This document shows positions 8,617-17,376 of a stretch of 64,000 bases of DNA, piece by piece. Every line of letters begins with the position of its first letter. Position 1 is the stretch's first letter. The notes under the pieces are model-generated. The model saw nothing but the letters and a program-made list of their open reading frames with translations. It was not told the origin of the DNA and made no database searches. The position numbers were made by a program, and so were the translations under genes. The stretch comes from an uncultured Lachnospiraceae bacterium (GTDB lineage: Bacteria; Bacillota; Clostridia; Lachnospirales; Lachnospiraceae). The stretch lies in NCBI GenBank assembly GCA_949471785.1, contig CASWRE010000006.1, forward strand, positions 1 to 64,000, written 5' to 3'.

Positions 8617-10398
8617 TTAATCAACTGTTTTATCCACTTCATTGCCCTCCGCTTCTGCCTCTTTTTTCTCTATGCCCAGCCAGGGAAGGATACTTTCGTA
8701 TATACCTTTAATGACCGGAGCGGCGATCGTGCCGCCATAGTAGACGCCCTGAGGATTGCGGATAATACAGATCCCCAGAATTTCGGGATCATCCGCCGGG
8801 GCAAAGCCCACAAAAGAGGATATATAGCGATTGGCGCTGCGGGGCAGGGTCTGGGAGGTCGCGGTCTTTCCGCCAATGGCATATCCTTCTATGTAGGCGT
8901 TCTTACCACCTCCCTCGGACACCACTTTCTCCAGCGCAAACTGCATGGTCTCAGAAACTTCGGCGGACACAATCCGCTCTCCCTCCTCATAATCCAGCAC
9001 CCGGATATAGCTGCCGTCGGCGCTCTCCATGGACATGCCGATGTGGGGCGTCACCGTGGTACCCCCGTTTACCAGGGCGCAGACCGTGGCCGCCAGCCGG
9101 ATCGGCGTAATCTGAAAGGACTGGCCGAAGGCCATGGTGGCCAGCTCCACCTGGCCGATATTTTTCAGGTCGTGCATGATTGTCCCCGCCTCGCCGGGCA
9201 GGTCAATCCCTGTTTTCTCGAACAATTGAAATTTCTTAAAATAATCATAAAATGTCTCTGCCCCCAGCCGCAGGGCCACATCAATGAAAACGGGATTGCA
9301 GGAATTCTCAATGCCCTGCAAAAAAGTCTCCGCTCCGTGGCCGGTACGCTTGTGGCAGTGGATTCTCCTGTCTTCCACCACCCGGTATCCGCCGCAGGAA
9401 AAGGAATCCTCCAGAGTGACTACCCCATGCTCTAAAGCCGCCGAAGCCGTGATGATCTTAAAGGCGGAGCCTGGTTCGTAGGTGTCGTTGAGACAGGCGT
9501 TACGCCACATGCCATTTAGTTTATCCTGAAGGGCGTCGCCGGACAGGGCCTTGTTTTCTTCTGAATCCGGCAGTGTAAACGGATCGTTCAGGTCAAATTC
9601 CGGCACATTTACCATGGCGTAAATCTCCCCGTTTTTCGGATTCATCAAAAGAATGGAAACACTGTCCGCCTGTTTCTCTTCCAGCACTTTCTCTGCAGCC
9701 TGGGTGGCATACAGCTGCATATTTACATCCAGGCTTGTGGTCAGATTCCAGCCGTCCATCGGCTCAATCCGGCTCTCTCCCGCATCCGGCAGATCCACCC
9801 CCTTGGCGTCAGTCTCCACAAGAATTGTCCCCGGCGTACCCTGAAGCCATTCGTCATACTCCACTTCCAGACCGACAATCCCCTGATTATCCGCCCCTGT
9901 AAACCCCAGCACCCGGGACGCCAGGGAGCCGTAAGGATAGGTCCGCTTGTAATCCTCGTCTACCTTTACCCCCGGCATCTTGAGGGCCCGTACCGCATCG
10001 CCGGTCTCCTTGGGCACATTGGAGGCGATCCGCTCCATGGAAGAAACCTTTTCCACTTTTTTTCTCACCCGCTCCTCATCCAGTGAGAGAATCTCACAGA
10101 GAGTGCGGGTCACTTCGTCTTCATCCTCAATCTGGCTGTGCACCACAGATATTGTACACACCGGTTCATTGGAAGCCAGTACGACGCCGGCCCGATCCAG
10201 AATCATCCCCCGGGCCGCCTTGATGGGCCTCTCCCTCTCATGGAGCTGCTGTGCCTTATCCGAATAATAATCTCCTCTAAACACCATCAGATAAAAGAGC
10301 CTCACTGACAAGAGCCCCAGAACAGCCGCAAATACCAGAAAAAGAAGATGGACTTTTCTTCTGTGAAAAATTTTGTTTTTCTGCATAAAAACCCCCAC
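8617..10398 (-). CDS. class B penicillin-binding protein, SpoVD/FtsI type (KTA variant)
   Basis: A 593-residue bitopic transpeptidase: cytoplasmic tail, one membrane helix at about 16-40, PBP dimerisation domain, then the penicillin-binding domain. The active-site motifs are SAFK at 311-314 (nucleophile S311) and SCN at 366-368. KTA at 511-513 stands where the family normally has KTG. No PASTA domain follows. It is the second of two tandem class B PBPs and precedes mraY, the position of spoVD in related clusters, so a sporulation role is possible but not shown. Start is uncertain: GTG at 10398, or ATG at 10386 (MQKNK), which lies just past a terminator-like hairpin. Confidence 0.88.
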   Translation of the reverse strand: MGVFMQKNKIFHRRKVHLLFLVFAAVLGLLSVRLFYLMVFRGDYYSDKAQQLHERERPIKAARGMILDRAGVVLASNEPVCTISVVHSQIEDEDEVTRTLCEILSLDEERVRKKVEKVSSMERIASNVPKETGDAVRALKMPGVKVDEDYKRTYPYGSLASRVLGFTGADNQGIVGLEVEYDEWLQGTPGTILVETDAKGVDLPDAGESRIEPMDGWNLTTSLDVNMQLYATQAAEKVLEEKQADSVSILLMNPKNGEIYAMVNVPEFDLNDPFTLPDSEENKALSGDALQDKLNGMWRNACLNDTYEPGSAFKIITASAALEHGVVTLEDSFSCGGYRVVEDRRIHCHKRTGHGAETFLQGIENSCNPVFIDVALRLGAETFYDYFKKFQLFEKTGIDLPGEAGTIMHDLKNIGQVELATMAFGQSFQITPIRLAATVCALVNGGTTVTPHIGMSMESADGSYIRVLDYEEGERIVSAEVSETMQFALEKVVSEGGGKNAYIEGYAIGGKTATSQTLPRSANRYISSFVGFAPADDPEILGICIIRNPQGVYYGGTIAAPVIKGIYESILPWLGIEKKEAEAEGNEVDKTVD

Positions 10399-10437
10399 AG
10401 CTTCGTCCTTTTAATTTATGGAAGAATCTGTGGGGTT
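10386..10437 (-). terminator. terminator-like hairpin between the tandem PBP genes
   Basis: On the minus strand, 10437-10428 pairs with 10400-10393 (8 bp perfect). A second 4-bp stem (CTTC/GAAG) follows across a 3-nt bulge, and GTTTTTATG follows the 3' arm. The loop contains AAAAGGA, the best ribosome site for the GTG start at 10398. It can be read as an intra-operon terminator or as a structure limiting translation of the downstream PBP. Confidence 0.5.
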
Positions 10438-10454
10438 ATACCTGCAGCCCTGTT

Positions 10455-12701
10455 TTACCGGATGAATTTCAAATCGCCGTTAGACACGCCGTCGGAATCC
10501 AGCTGGTCTCCACCGGTAATCTTCTGCTTATCCTGAGGCGGCTCCGGCAGATTGGTATTGTCCGCTCCCTCCGGATCGTCCTGGTTGTAGGGAGCATCCG
10601 GGTTCTGGAGATCATTCGTCCTCCCCTGGCCAGCTTCAACTCCTTCCGCCGGCTCCTGGCCCGTTCCGGCTCCTTCTGCCGGCTCCTGGCCTGCAATATC
10701 CCCGGTTTTCTGGTCTTCTGCGGGCTGTGCGGGGGATTGCGCGCTGCGTTTACCGGCGATCAGGTTCGCCATCATTGCGTCAAAAGACTGTACCTTTTCC
10801 GGCGGCGTTATCTCCTCTTCATCTGGAAATATATTTAGATAGGGAAGCAATTCTGTCATAATCTGTTTACAGAGATATTGAGGATACTTGCTGTCCGCCT
10901 GATCCGCCAGATTGGGCTCGTCCACCACCACATAAACTGCCACCTGCGGATCGTCCAGAGGGGCGAAACCTATGAAAGATACCAGGTATTTGCCCGGCCC
11001 CGCGCTCAGCTTCTGAGCCGTGCCCGTCTTTCCCCCCATGCTGTAGCCGTTGACCTTCGCATATTTTCCACTGCCCTGAACGGAAGTGACGGACGCCAGG
11101 TAATCCCGCACCTCATCGGATACTTCTGTGGAAGCCGTCTGACGTACAAGCACCGGTTCATTGTTCTGCACCACGGCCCCGGTACTGCTGCGTATCTCCC
11201 GCACAATCCGGGGCTGATACAGATAGCCGCCGTTGACCACCGAAGAAAAAGCGTTAATCTCCTGCAGCATGGTACAGGTAAAACCCTGACCAAAAGAAGA
11301 CGTGGCCAGTTCCATGGCCCCCAGCCCCTCCTCGGTAAAAAGGGTTCCCGAAGCCTCTCCGGGCAGATCAATACCTGTTTTCGCTCCGAAACCGTAGGTT
11401 TTCTGATATTTTAAGAACTGCGGAGCCCCCATCTTTTTACCGATCTGCATCATAGCGTCATTGCAGGACACCATCAGAGACCCTGCCAGATCCAGCTGGC
11501 TATGGCCGGCCGGATAAATACTGCAGTGGATCTCCTCGTTCTGGCCAAATTTCTGCAGTCCGTCGCAATAGTACGTGCTGCCCTCGTCAATTACACCGGC
11601 CTCCAGAGCTCCGGCCACGGTAATAGGCTTAAAAGTGGACCCCGGCTCAAAAGCCGAACTGATACAGTAATTCTGCCAGAGCTTCTGCAGATTTTCCAGC
11701 ATCATATCGTCATTCATCAGTGAAATATCCATTTCACTGTAAAACGGCGTCAGATCCCGGGAATTATTCAGATCATAAGGCTGAGAACTCGCCATGGAAA
11801 GAATCTGTCCGTTTTTGGGATTCTGTACCACTACGCCGATATTGGCCGCGCCGTCCGCGCCATGAGGCCCCCCGGACAGGGCAGTCCAGAGATCGTTGAT
11901 CTTTTCCTCCACTATTTTCTGGATATTTACATCTATGGTGGACACCACGGTATTGCCGTCCTGAGCCGGTATGATCGTCTGCTCCGTCGTATCATTTCCG
12001 GTGACATATCCGTACTGGCGGCCGTTAATCCCGTTCAACACGCTGCAATAATACCCCTCGATGCCCCACTCGGCTTCCGTCCCGTCGTAGGTAAAACCAA
12101 TCACATCACAGGCGAGAGTATTCAAAGGATAGGTCCTGCGATAATTTTCCTCGAACCAGATACCCTTGACACGGCCCCGCTTTACTTTTTCCTCATCGCT
12201 CAGGCTTGTGGTCTCCTCGTCGGGATTCAGATAATTCTCAAAATTTTTCTTTTGCTCGATGGTGACGTCTTTGAGCAGAATCTGATACTGGCTGGCCGCC
12301 GTAGTGGCGTCGCTGAGACGTTTGCGCACATCCGACTCATCCACGGCAAAATGCTGAATGAGGGCGGCCACCGTCGGCTCCAGATAATCCTCCCTGCTGT
12401 TCACCACCTTGCAATCCAGAATCAGATTATACACCTTTTCACTGGTCGCCAGCAGGGTACCGTTGGTATCCAGGATATCTCCCCGCTTGAAAGGAATGGT
12501 GCGGCTCGAATATTGCTGCTGGGATTGGGTCAGCACTTTCTTCTTATAGGTATCTCCGCTCTTTGCGTTGATCACGGTGATCCGTATGGCTAAAGCAACA
12601 AAAGCCAGTATGACCACCAAAAAAAGTCCTACCAGCTTTGTCCTCATCTTTCCGTTCGGTTTCCTCCTGTATACGGGGTCCGCCTTCTTCTTTTCGCTCA
12701 A
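10455..12701 (-). CDS. ftsI: class B penicillin-binding protein, FtsI/PBP2B type
   Basis: A 748-residue division transpeptidase that cross-links septal peptidoglycan as partner of FtsW. It has one membrane helix at about 22-44, a dimerisation domain, and a complete transpeptidase domain with STFK at 355-358, SCN at 412-414 and KTG at 558-560. After about residue 640 comes a long, low-complexity Gln/Glu/Pro/Gly tail containing a repeated 10-residue unit. This tail is unlike the PASTA domains of other PBPs and is probably disordered outside the cell. The start is TTG at 12701 with AAGGAG 11 nt upstream. The gene directly follows ftsL, as in most dcw clusters. Confidence 0.93.
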   Translation of the reverse strand: MSEKKKADPVYRRKPNGKMRTKLVGLFLVVILAFVALAIRITVINAKSGDTYKKKVLTQSQQQYSSRTIPFKRGDILDTNGTLLATSEKVYNLILDCKVVNSREDYLEPTVAALIQHFAVDESDVRKRLSDATTAASQYQILLKDVTIEQKKNFENYLNPDEETTSLSDEEKVKRGRVKGIWFEENYRRTYPLNTLACDVIGFTYDGTEAEWGIEGYYCSVLNGINGRQYGYVTGNDTTEQTIIPAQDGNTVVSTIDVNIQKIVEEKINDLWTALSGGPHGADGAANIGVVVQNPKNGQILSMASSQPYDLNNSRDLTPFYSEMDISLMNDDMMLENLQKLWQNYCISSAFEPGSTFKPITVAGALEAGVIDEGSTYYCDGLQKFGQNEEIHCSIYPAGHSQLDLAGSLMVSCNDAMMQIGKKMGAPQFLKYQKTYGFGAKTGIDLPGEASGTLFTEEGLGAMELATSSFGQGFTCTMLQEINAFSSVVNGGYLYQPRIVREIRSSTGAVVQNNEPVLVRQTASTEVSDEVRDYLASVTSVQGSGKYAKVNGYSMGGKTGTAQKLSAGPGKYLVSFIGFAPLDDPQVAVYVVVDEPNLADQADSKYPQYLCKQIMTELLPYLNIFPDEEEITPPEKVQSFDAMMANLIAGKRSAQSPAQPAEDQKTGDIAGQEPAEGAGTGQEPAEGVEAGQGRTNDLQNPDAPYNQDDPEGADNTNLPEPPQDKQKITGGDQLDSDGVSNGDLKFIR
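10641..10700 (-). repeat. 30-bp tandem repeat in the ftsI tail
   Basis: 10641-10660 and 10671-10690 are identical except for one base, a 30-bp period. It encodes the repeated GQEPAEG segment in the disordered C-terminal tail. Slippage between copies would change tail length in frame. Confidence 0.8.
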
Positions 12702-12753
12702 TGCTCTGTCTGCTCCTTTGCCGCAACAATCCGAACAACCGAAATGTTACCCT

Positions 12754-13239
12754 TTATTTGCCGGTCTCCGGCACGTCCGCATACTGCCTGACATAACCGC
12801 TTCCGTCTGTACTGTACTGTATGATCTGATCCTGATCCGGGTAATGCATACCCAGTTTCCCTGTGGCAATCCGATACACTTCATCCAGATCCACCGACGC
12901 ATACAGCGAATTTTCCAGCGCGTCATTATCCGCACGGATATCCGTCAATTCTGTCTGCCTGGCGGCTATCTTCTTCGACTGGCTCGTTATTTCTGTTTTC
13001 AGTTGTATATACGACACGCACATAAATACGGCCACTGTAGATACAACGGCCAGGAAAACCACATATCCGCGGTTTACGCTCAGGGCCTTCGCCCTGTTTT
13101 TTCTGGTTTTTTTGCTGAGTCTGTGCCGTATTTCCGGCTGCTGCTCCTCCTCCGGATCCAGTTCGCCGACCCGGACGGTATTGCCGTCATAATAATATTC
13201 ACTTTCTTCTATCGGTACAAGGCTGTTTCTCCTGCTCAT
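12754..13239 (-). CDS. ftsL: FtsL/DivIC-like cell division protein
   Basis: A 161-residue bitopic protein with an acidic then basic cytoplasmic N-terminus, one membrane helix at about 59-80 and a coiled coil at about 81-115. It ends with a segment of the type VYRIATGKLGMHYP, seen at the end of the coiled coil in FtsL/DivIC proteins. In the divisome such proteins form a complex with DivIB and activate FtsW and its PBP. Sequence conservation in this family is low. The call rests on topology and on the position between rsmH and ftsI. The cytoplasmic part is longer than in the Bacillus protein. Confidence 0.8.
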   Translation of the reverse strand: MSRRNSLVPIEESEYYYDGNTVRVGELDPEEEQQPEIRHRLSKKTRKNRAKALSVNRGYVVFLAVVSTVAVFMCVSYIQLKTEITSQSKKIAARQTELTDIRADNDALENSLYASVDLDEVYRIATGKLGMHYPDQDQIIQYSTDGSGYVRQYADVPETGK

Positions 13240-13254
13240 CTATTTTCTGTCACC

Positions 13255-14199
13255 TCATTCTTGCATTCTCCGCTCAAAGACCCGAAGCTTCGCGCTCTTG
13301 GAGCGGGGATTTTCTTCCAGCTCCTCTGGGTCCGGAAGAATCGGTTTGCGGGTAATTACCCTGCCCTGCGATACTCTGCCGCATACGCACACCGGAAAAT
13401 TCGGCGGGCAAACACAGGGTTTCTCATTCTTTCGGAAAATAGATTTGACGATCCGGTCCTCCAGGGAATGAAAGGTAATCACACATATCCGTCCTCCGTT
13501 ATGGAGAAGGCCTATCATCCCGTCGAGAGAATTTTCCAGAACCGTCAATTCCTGATTCAGTTCGATACGCAGGGCCTGAAAAGTCTTTTTGGCCGGATGG
13601 CCTCCCGTAGCCCGCATTTTCATTGGGATCGACTGCTTGATGATTTCCACCAGTTCTCCCGTTGTGCGGATGGGTCTTTTCTGCCTCTCTGCACAAATAT
13701 GCTTCGCTATATTTTTTGCAAATTGTTCCTCACCGTACTCACGAATGACCCTGTACAGTTCCGTTTCCGTATATTCATTAACGATCGTACCGGCTGTTCT
13801 GGTCTGACGCCGATCCATACGCATGTCCAGCGGCGCGTCATAGCGATAAGTAAATCCTCTTTCAGCCGTATCCAGCTGATAAGAGGAAACTCCCAGATCC
13901 AGCAGGATACCATCCACGCCGGTAATTTCTCTTTTGTTTAGTTCCCGGACCATATCACAATAATTGCTGCGAATAATCGTCACCCGTCCTTTATACGCAG
14001 ATAATCGATTACCGGCAGCAACTATTGCGGCTTCGTCCTGGTCTATTCCTATAAATCTCCCCGTGGCAGATAGCTGTTTACAAATCTCCAGGGCGTGTCC
14101 GGCTCCTCCCAACGTGCCGTCCACGTATGTCCCATTCGCCTGAACCTTCAGATTGCTAATGGTCTCCTCCAGCAATACGGATCTGTGTCTGAATTCCAT
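13255..14199 (-). CDS. rsmH: 16S rRNA (cytosine(1402)-N(4))-methyltransferase
   Basis: A 314-residue AdoMet-dependent methyltransferase (MraW) that modifies C1402 of 16S rRNA in the ribosomal P site. It shows [13 protein letters not shown] for AdoMet binding and [17 protein letters not shown] late in the protein, both typical of the family. The start at 14199 ([12 protein letters not shown]) follows GGAGGTAGG directly. The frame extends to 14229, but that extension has no ribosome site and is unlike family N-termini. It follows mraZ, as in almost all dcw clusters. Confidence 0.96.
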   Translation of the reverse strand: MEFRHRSVLLEETISNLKVQANGTYVDGTLGGAGHALEICKQLSATGRFIGIDQDEAAIVAAGNRLSAYKGRVTIIRSNYCDMVRELNKREITGVDGILLDLGVSSYQLDTAERGFTYRYDAPLDMRMDRRQTRTAGTIVNEYTETELYRVIREYGEEQFAKNIAKHICAERQKRPIRTTGELVEIIKQSIPMKMRATGGHPAKKTFQALRIELNQELTVLENSLDGMIGLLHNGGRICVITFHSLEDRIVKSIFRKNEKPCVCPPNFPVCVCGRVSQGRVITRKPILPDPEELEENPRSKSAKLRVFERRMQE

Positions 14200-14232
14200 C
14201 CTACCTCCAATGCGAACTGCGAAATGCATCTT

Positions 14233-14664
14233 TTAGATGACAATCCCCATATCCTGCATGCTTTCTGCTATGGCATCCATATCGTCGTAGTTACTGTTCT
14301 CCTCCCACTTCGCCTTACTCCAGATCTCAATCCGGGTAATGTTTCCTGTCAGCACCACATCCTTTTCCAGACCGGCAAATTCTCTCAGCGTAGCCGGTAT
14401 GAGAACTCTCCCCTGCCGGTCCAGCTCACAGGATGTCGCGCCTGCCACAAAAAACCGCGAAAAAGTTCGGGCATTTTTATTGGTAAGAGGCAGCGCTTTT
14501 AGCTTTTCTTCAAAGGCCTGCCATTCGTTCATGGGGTAAATCGAAAGGCAGCCGTCTAAACCCTTGGTCAGTATGAACTCATCTCCCAATTGTTCTCTGA
14601 ACTTGGAGGGTATGATTAATCTTCCCTTGGCGTCAATTGAATGACTGTATTCTCCCATGAACAT
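14233..14664 (-). CDS. mraZ: transcriptional regulator MraZ
   Basis: A 143-residue protein made of two MraZ/AbrB-like repeats, [11 protein letters not shown] near the start and [11 protein letters not shown] in the second half. Each contains the DxxGR core. MraZ assembles into ring-shaped oligomers and binds short direct repeats in its own promoter, controlling the dcw operon. The start at 14664 gives MFMGEYSHS and the standard length, with AGAGG 10 nt upstream. A second ATG lies two codons later. Repeated boxes of the expected kind are directly upstream (14739-14786), so autoregulation is likely. Confidence 0.96.
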   Translation of the reverse strand: MFMGEYSHSIDAKGRLIIPSKFREQLGDEFILTKGLDGCLSIYPMNEWQAFEEKLKALPLTNKNARTFSRFFVAGATSCELDRQGRVLIPATLREFAGLEKDVVLTGNITRIEIWSKAKWEENSNYDDMDAIAESMQDMGIVI

Positions 14665-14738
14665 AATGTAATAACCTCTTATGTCTGGCGTACCGAAGCT
14701 CCCCCAACAGTACACCGGCAGCAATCGCAGCGAGATCT

Positions 14739-14786
14739 GCCACTTTCTCCCCATTTGCTACCACTTTTCACCACTTCCTACCACTT
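14739..14786 (-). promoter_or_regulatory. putative MraZ operator: repeated AAGTGGT boxes
   Basis: On the minus strand AAGTGGT occurs at 14786-14780, 14776-14770 and 14766-14760, exactly 10 bp apart. A degenerate box follows at about 14756-14750, and AAGTGGC at 14745-14739. The boxes start just downstream of the -10 hexamer, so bound protein would sit over the transcription start. Short direct repeats near mraZ promoters are the known type of MraZ target, and this spacing would place the boxes on one DNA face. Confidence 0.75.
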
Positions 14787-14793
14787 GACACCT

Positions 14794-14822
14794 ATTCTAC
14801 TCTACCGGAAGGGAAAATACAA
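14794..14822 (-). promoter_or_regulatory. sigma-A-type promoter for mraZ and the dcw operon
   Basis: On the minus strand TTGTAT (14817-14822) and TAGAAT (14794-14799) are 17 bp apart. Upstream, 14825-14897 is a series of A/T tracts that may act as an UP element or curved DNA. Confidence 0.75.
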
Positions 14823-14902
14823 GTAAAAATTCCCGAAAAAATTTTACGTTTTTTTTACGGAGTCGGAAATTTTTACCATTTTTTATGTTTTTTTTTATGC
14901 AC

Positions 14903-14972
14903 AAAAAACCTGTTGGCAGGCATTTGTGGGGATTATTTGCAGGTTCATCCCAAAAATGCCCGACCAACAGGC
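14903..14972 (-). terminator. terminator after lgt
   Basis: 14964-14971 (minus GCCTGTTGG side) pairs with 14909-14916 over 8 bp and continues imperfectly inwards over about 7 more. It is followed on the minus strand by TTTTTTG. The loop is long, about 30-45 nt. Confidence 0.65.
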
Positions 14973-15024
14973 TGTATGCAATGTCTCTCATTATTCAACT
15001 TTTAAAAAGTGGGGGGCCGTCCCA

Positions 15025-15903
15025 TTATCCGGCGTTCGTTTTCTGCCTGCGCCTTTTTGACAGTCCCAGACACATCAGCACCGCCGACAGCGCCACCAGG
15101 CACCCGGAAAGGAGTTGGGAAACGGGAATTCCCACCATCGGAAGCAAAAGCTGATCCGTGCGCAGTCCTTCGATCCAGAGCCGCCCCAATCCGTATCCGA
15201 TCAGATAGCACAAAAACACCTGCCCGTCAAAAGCCTTTTTCCTGCACATCACAAGCAGGACAAGCAGCACCGCCACATTCCAAAGACTCTCATAGAGAAA
15301 GGTGGGGCTCACCTGTATAAAATCCACGCCGCCGATGTTTTCCACATGCTCCCACATGGCCGGAGTGATCTCGTTCCGGCGCACCGCCGATACGGGAATC
15401 TGCATGGCGAGCAGTCCGTCCGTATACTCTCCGAACGCTTCCCGGTTGAAAAAATTTCCCCAGCGTCCCACGATCTGTCCCAGAATCAGGCCGATACAGG
15501 CCGTATCCGCAAGCAGGGGAAAGCTGATCTTTTTCCATTTCGCATAGGCAAAGACCGTGAGGACGCCCCCTATGACGCCGCCGTAAATGGCCAGACCGCC
15601 GTTTCTAATATGGAAAATTTCCAGCAGATTGTCCTTATAAAGATCCCAGTCAAAAATCACATAATAAATTCTGGCGCCGATAATGCCGAACAAAATAGCC
15701 AGAAGACCCATATTGTAGTACATTTCCGGGTCCTGGCCGGACCGTTTGGCCTCACGCATGACCAAAGCCAGAGCTAAAAGCATACCGCCCACAATCACCA
15801 CGCCATAGTAAGCGATGGGAAAACCAAACACAGAAAAAGTCTTCCCCACATGTTCAAGACGGATGCCCAGATGAGGAAAGTAGATCTGCATATCCATAGA
15901 CAA
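15025..15903 (-). CDS. lgt: phosphatidylglycerol--prolipoprotein diacylglyceryl transferase
   Basis: A 292-residue, about seven-helix membrane enzyme. It moves diacylglyceryl from phosphatidylglycerol to the lipobox cysteine of prolipoproteins. The Lgt signature GRWGNFFNREAFG is present near residues 145-158, as is the conserved GGLAIYGG segment. Its substrates would include the OppA lipoprotein of this window. It lies 15 nt after ychF and before a terminator, so it is the last gene of its transcript. Confidence 0.95.
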   Translation of the reverse strand: MSMDMQIYFPHLGIRLEHVGKTFSVFGFPIAYYGVVIVGGMLLALALVMREAKRSGQDPEMYYNMGLLAILFGIIGARIYYVIFDWDLYKDNLLEIFHIRNGGLAIYGGVIGGVLTVFAYAKWKKISFPLLADTACIGLILGQIVGRWGNFFNREAFGEYTDGLLAMQIPVSAVRRNEITPAMWEHVENIGGVDFIQVSPTFLYESLWNVAVLLVLLVMCRKKAFDGQVFLCYLIGYGLGRLWIEGLRTDQLLLPMVGIPVSQLLSGCLVALSAVLMCLGLSKRRRQKTNAG

Positions 15904-15918
15904 AGGCCTCCTCTTTTA

Positions 15919-17016
15919 TCAGACATTAAACCGGAACAGGATCACGTCTCCGTCCTGCACCACATATTCCTTTCCTTCCATACGCACCAGTCCCTTCTCT
16001 CTGGCCCCGGCATAGGAGCCGCAGTCCAAAAGATCCTGATAATTGACCACCTCCGCTTTGATAAAGCCGCGCTCGAAATCCGTATGGATCTTGCCCGCTG
16101 CCTGAGGCGCCTTCGTCCCCACTTTGATGGTCCAGGCCCTGGTTTCGTCCTCCCCGGAGGTCAGGAAACTCAAAAGTCCCAGCAGACGATAACTGGCTGT
16201 AATCAGTTTGTCCAGACCGGACTCGGCAATTCCCAGATCCTCCAGAAATTCTTTTTTCTCATCCTCCTCAAGCTCCGAGATCTCCTCCTCGATCTGCGCG
16301 CAGATCACAAACACTTCGCTGCCCTCCGCGCCTGCATAACCGCGGACTTTCTGCACCAGCTCATTTTCGGCGGCATCATCTTCCAGATCGTCCTCGGATA
16401 CGTTGGCGGCATAGATAACGGGCTTGGCCGTCAGCAAATTGTATTCTCTCATGGCCGCCCGCTGATCATCATCGTCCGGTTCCAGGGTCTTGGCCGGCTG
16501 GCCGTCCTCCAGATGCGCTTTGATCCTTTCCAGCAACGCATACTCTTTGCCGGCGCTCTTGTCCATCTTGGCCGTGCGGCCCACCTTGGCCATGCGCCGC
16601 TCGATCACCTCCAGATCAGCGAAGATCAGCTCCAGGTTGATGGTCTCAATATCCCGCAGAGGCTCCACACTGCCGTCCACATGGATCACATTGTCATCCG
16701 CAAAGCAGCGAACCACATGGAGGATCGCGTCCACCTCCCGGATATTGGCCAGAAACTGATTGCCCAGCCCTTCTCCTTTAGAAGCTCCCTTGACCAGCCC
16801 CGCAATATCTACAAACTCTATGACGGCGGGAGTTACTTTCTTTGAATGGTAAAAATCCCCCAGCAATTTTAAACGGGGATCGGGTACGGCCACCACGCCC
16901 ACGTTGGGATCTATGGTACAAAAAGGATAATTCGCTGACTCCGCGCCTGCTTTTGTCAAAGAATTAAACAGGGTGCTCTTTCCCACGTTGGGCAGACCGA
17001 CGATTCCTAGTTTCAT
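15919..17016 (-). CDS. ychF: redox-regulated ATPase/GTPase YchF (OLA1 family)
   Basis: A 365-residue Obg-related P-loop protein that associates with ribosomes; the family hydrolyses ATP more readily than GTP. The P-loop [11 protein letters not shown] is close to the N-terminus, followed by [12 protein letters not shown] and the [16 protein letters not shown] segment. A C-terminal TGS domain ends the protein. The start at 17016 follows GGAGGAGG. The longer frame to 17064 has no family support and overlaps a hairpin. Only about 30 nt separate the T-run of that hairpin from the start, so ychF must depend on read-through from the promoter at 17348 or on a promoter I cannot see. Confidence 0.95.
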   Translation of the reverse strand: MKLGIVGLPNVGKSTLFNSLTKAGAESANYPFCTIDPNVGVVAVPDPRLKLLGDFYHSKKVTPAVIEFVDIAGLVKGASKGEGLGNQFLANIREVDAILHVVRCFADDNVIHVDGSVEPLRDIETINLELIFADLEVIERRMAKVGRTAKMDKSAGKEYALLERIKAHLEDGQPAKTLEPDDDDQRAAMREYNLLTAKPVIYAANVSEDDLEDDAAENELVQKVRGYAGAEGSEVFVICAQIEEEISELEEDEKKEFLEDLGIAESGLDKLITASYRLLGLLSFLTSGEDETRAWTIKVGTKAPQAAGKIHTDFERGFIKAEVVNYQDLLDCGSYAGAREKGLVRMEGKEYVVQDGDVILFRFNV

Positions 17017-17044
17017 TTTTACTATGCCTCCTCCAAAATACCTT

Positions 17045-17087
17045 AAAAAAGGCGTAAAGCCCATGAAAAACCAGATGTAGGCTTTAC
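17045..17087 (-). terminator. hairpin with T-run between the small gene and ychF
   Basis: On the minus strand 17087-17080 pairs with 17061-17054 (8 bp, GTAAAGCC/GGCTTTAC) around an 18-nt loop. GCCTTTTTT follows. No promoter fits between it and ychF, so it probably attenuates rather than fully ends transcription. Confidence 0.6.
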
Positions 17088-17110
17088 ACCCTGAAGATCA
17101 GGATTCATGA

Positions 17111-17293
17111 TTATTCTTTTATGATATCCAGCTCGGTAAGGTTGATACCGGAAGACGTTAATATAACCTTTAGCGATATATAACGTCTTTTCATTTTTTT
17201 ATATGCTTCCGAGTCTTTATCACATGAGATCATGTAATCCTGCAATCGTTCAAATTCTTCAATATTCCTCTGCATCATTTCTTTCTCGGTCAT
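17111..17293 (-). CDS. small charged protein of unknown function (60 aa)
   Basis: I do not recognise a named family. The 60-residue product is rich in Glu, Lys and Met and probably mostly helical (residues 1-45, with a single Cys), then the C-terminus SSGINLTELDIIKE. No membrane helix or signal peptide is visible. Expression is well supported. There is a near-consensus promoter about 55 nt upstream, a GGAGGT ribosome site 8 nt before the ATG at 17293 (an alternative ATG at 17299 is too close to it), and a hairpin with a T-run downstream. It precedes ychF and lgt in the same direction. A regulator or ribosome-associated factor is possible, but nothing in the sequence shows this. Confidence 0.7.
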   Translation of the reverse strand: MTEKEMMQRNIEEFERLQDYMISCDKDSEAYKKMKRRYISLKVILTSSGINLTELDIIKE

Positions 17294-17347
17294 CTCCATT
17301 ACCTCCGTACATCACCGCTAAAGCAACTGCCATTTGATATGGCTTTT

Positions 17348-17376
17348 ATTATAACGGGTTATGCGAAACGTGTAAA
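17348..17376 (-). promoter_or_regulatory. strong sigma-A-type promoter for the small gene-ychF-lgt unit
   Basis: On the minus strand TTTACA (17371-17376) and TATAAT (17348-17353) are 17 bp apart. The -35 lies in one arm of a perfect inverted repeat (17371-17380/17401-17410). Confidence 0.75.

Noticed and set aside
12568-13941. 457-codon plus-strand frame opposite ftsL and rsmH
   Set aside because: It mirrors two clear genes and has no family match or ribosome site.
14739-14786. Repeats upstream of mraZ as a CRISPR array
   Set aside because: The boxes are 7 bp with 3-bp spacers; CRISPR repeats are far longer with unique spacers of about 30 bp.
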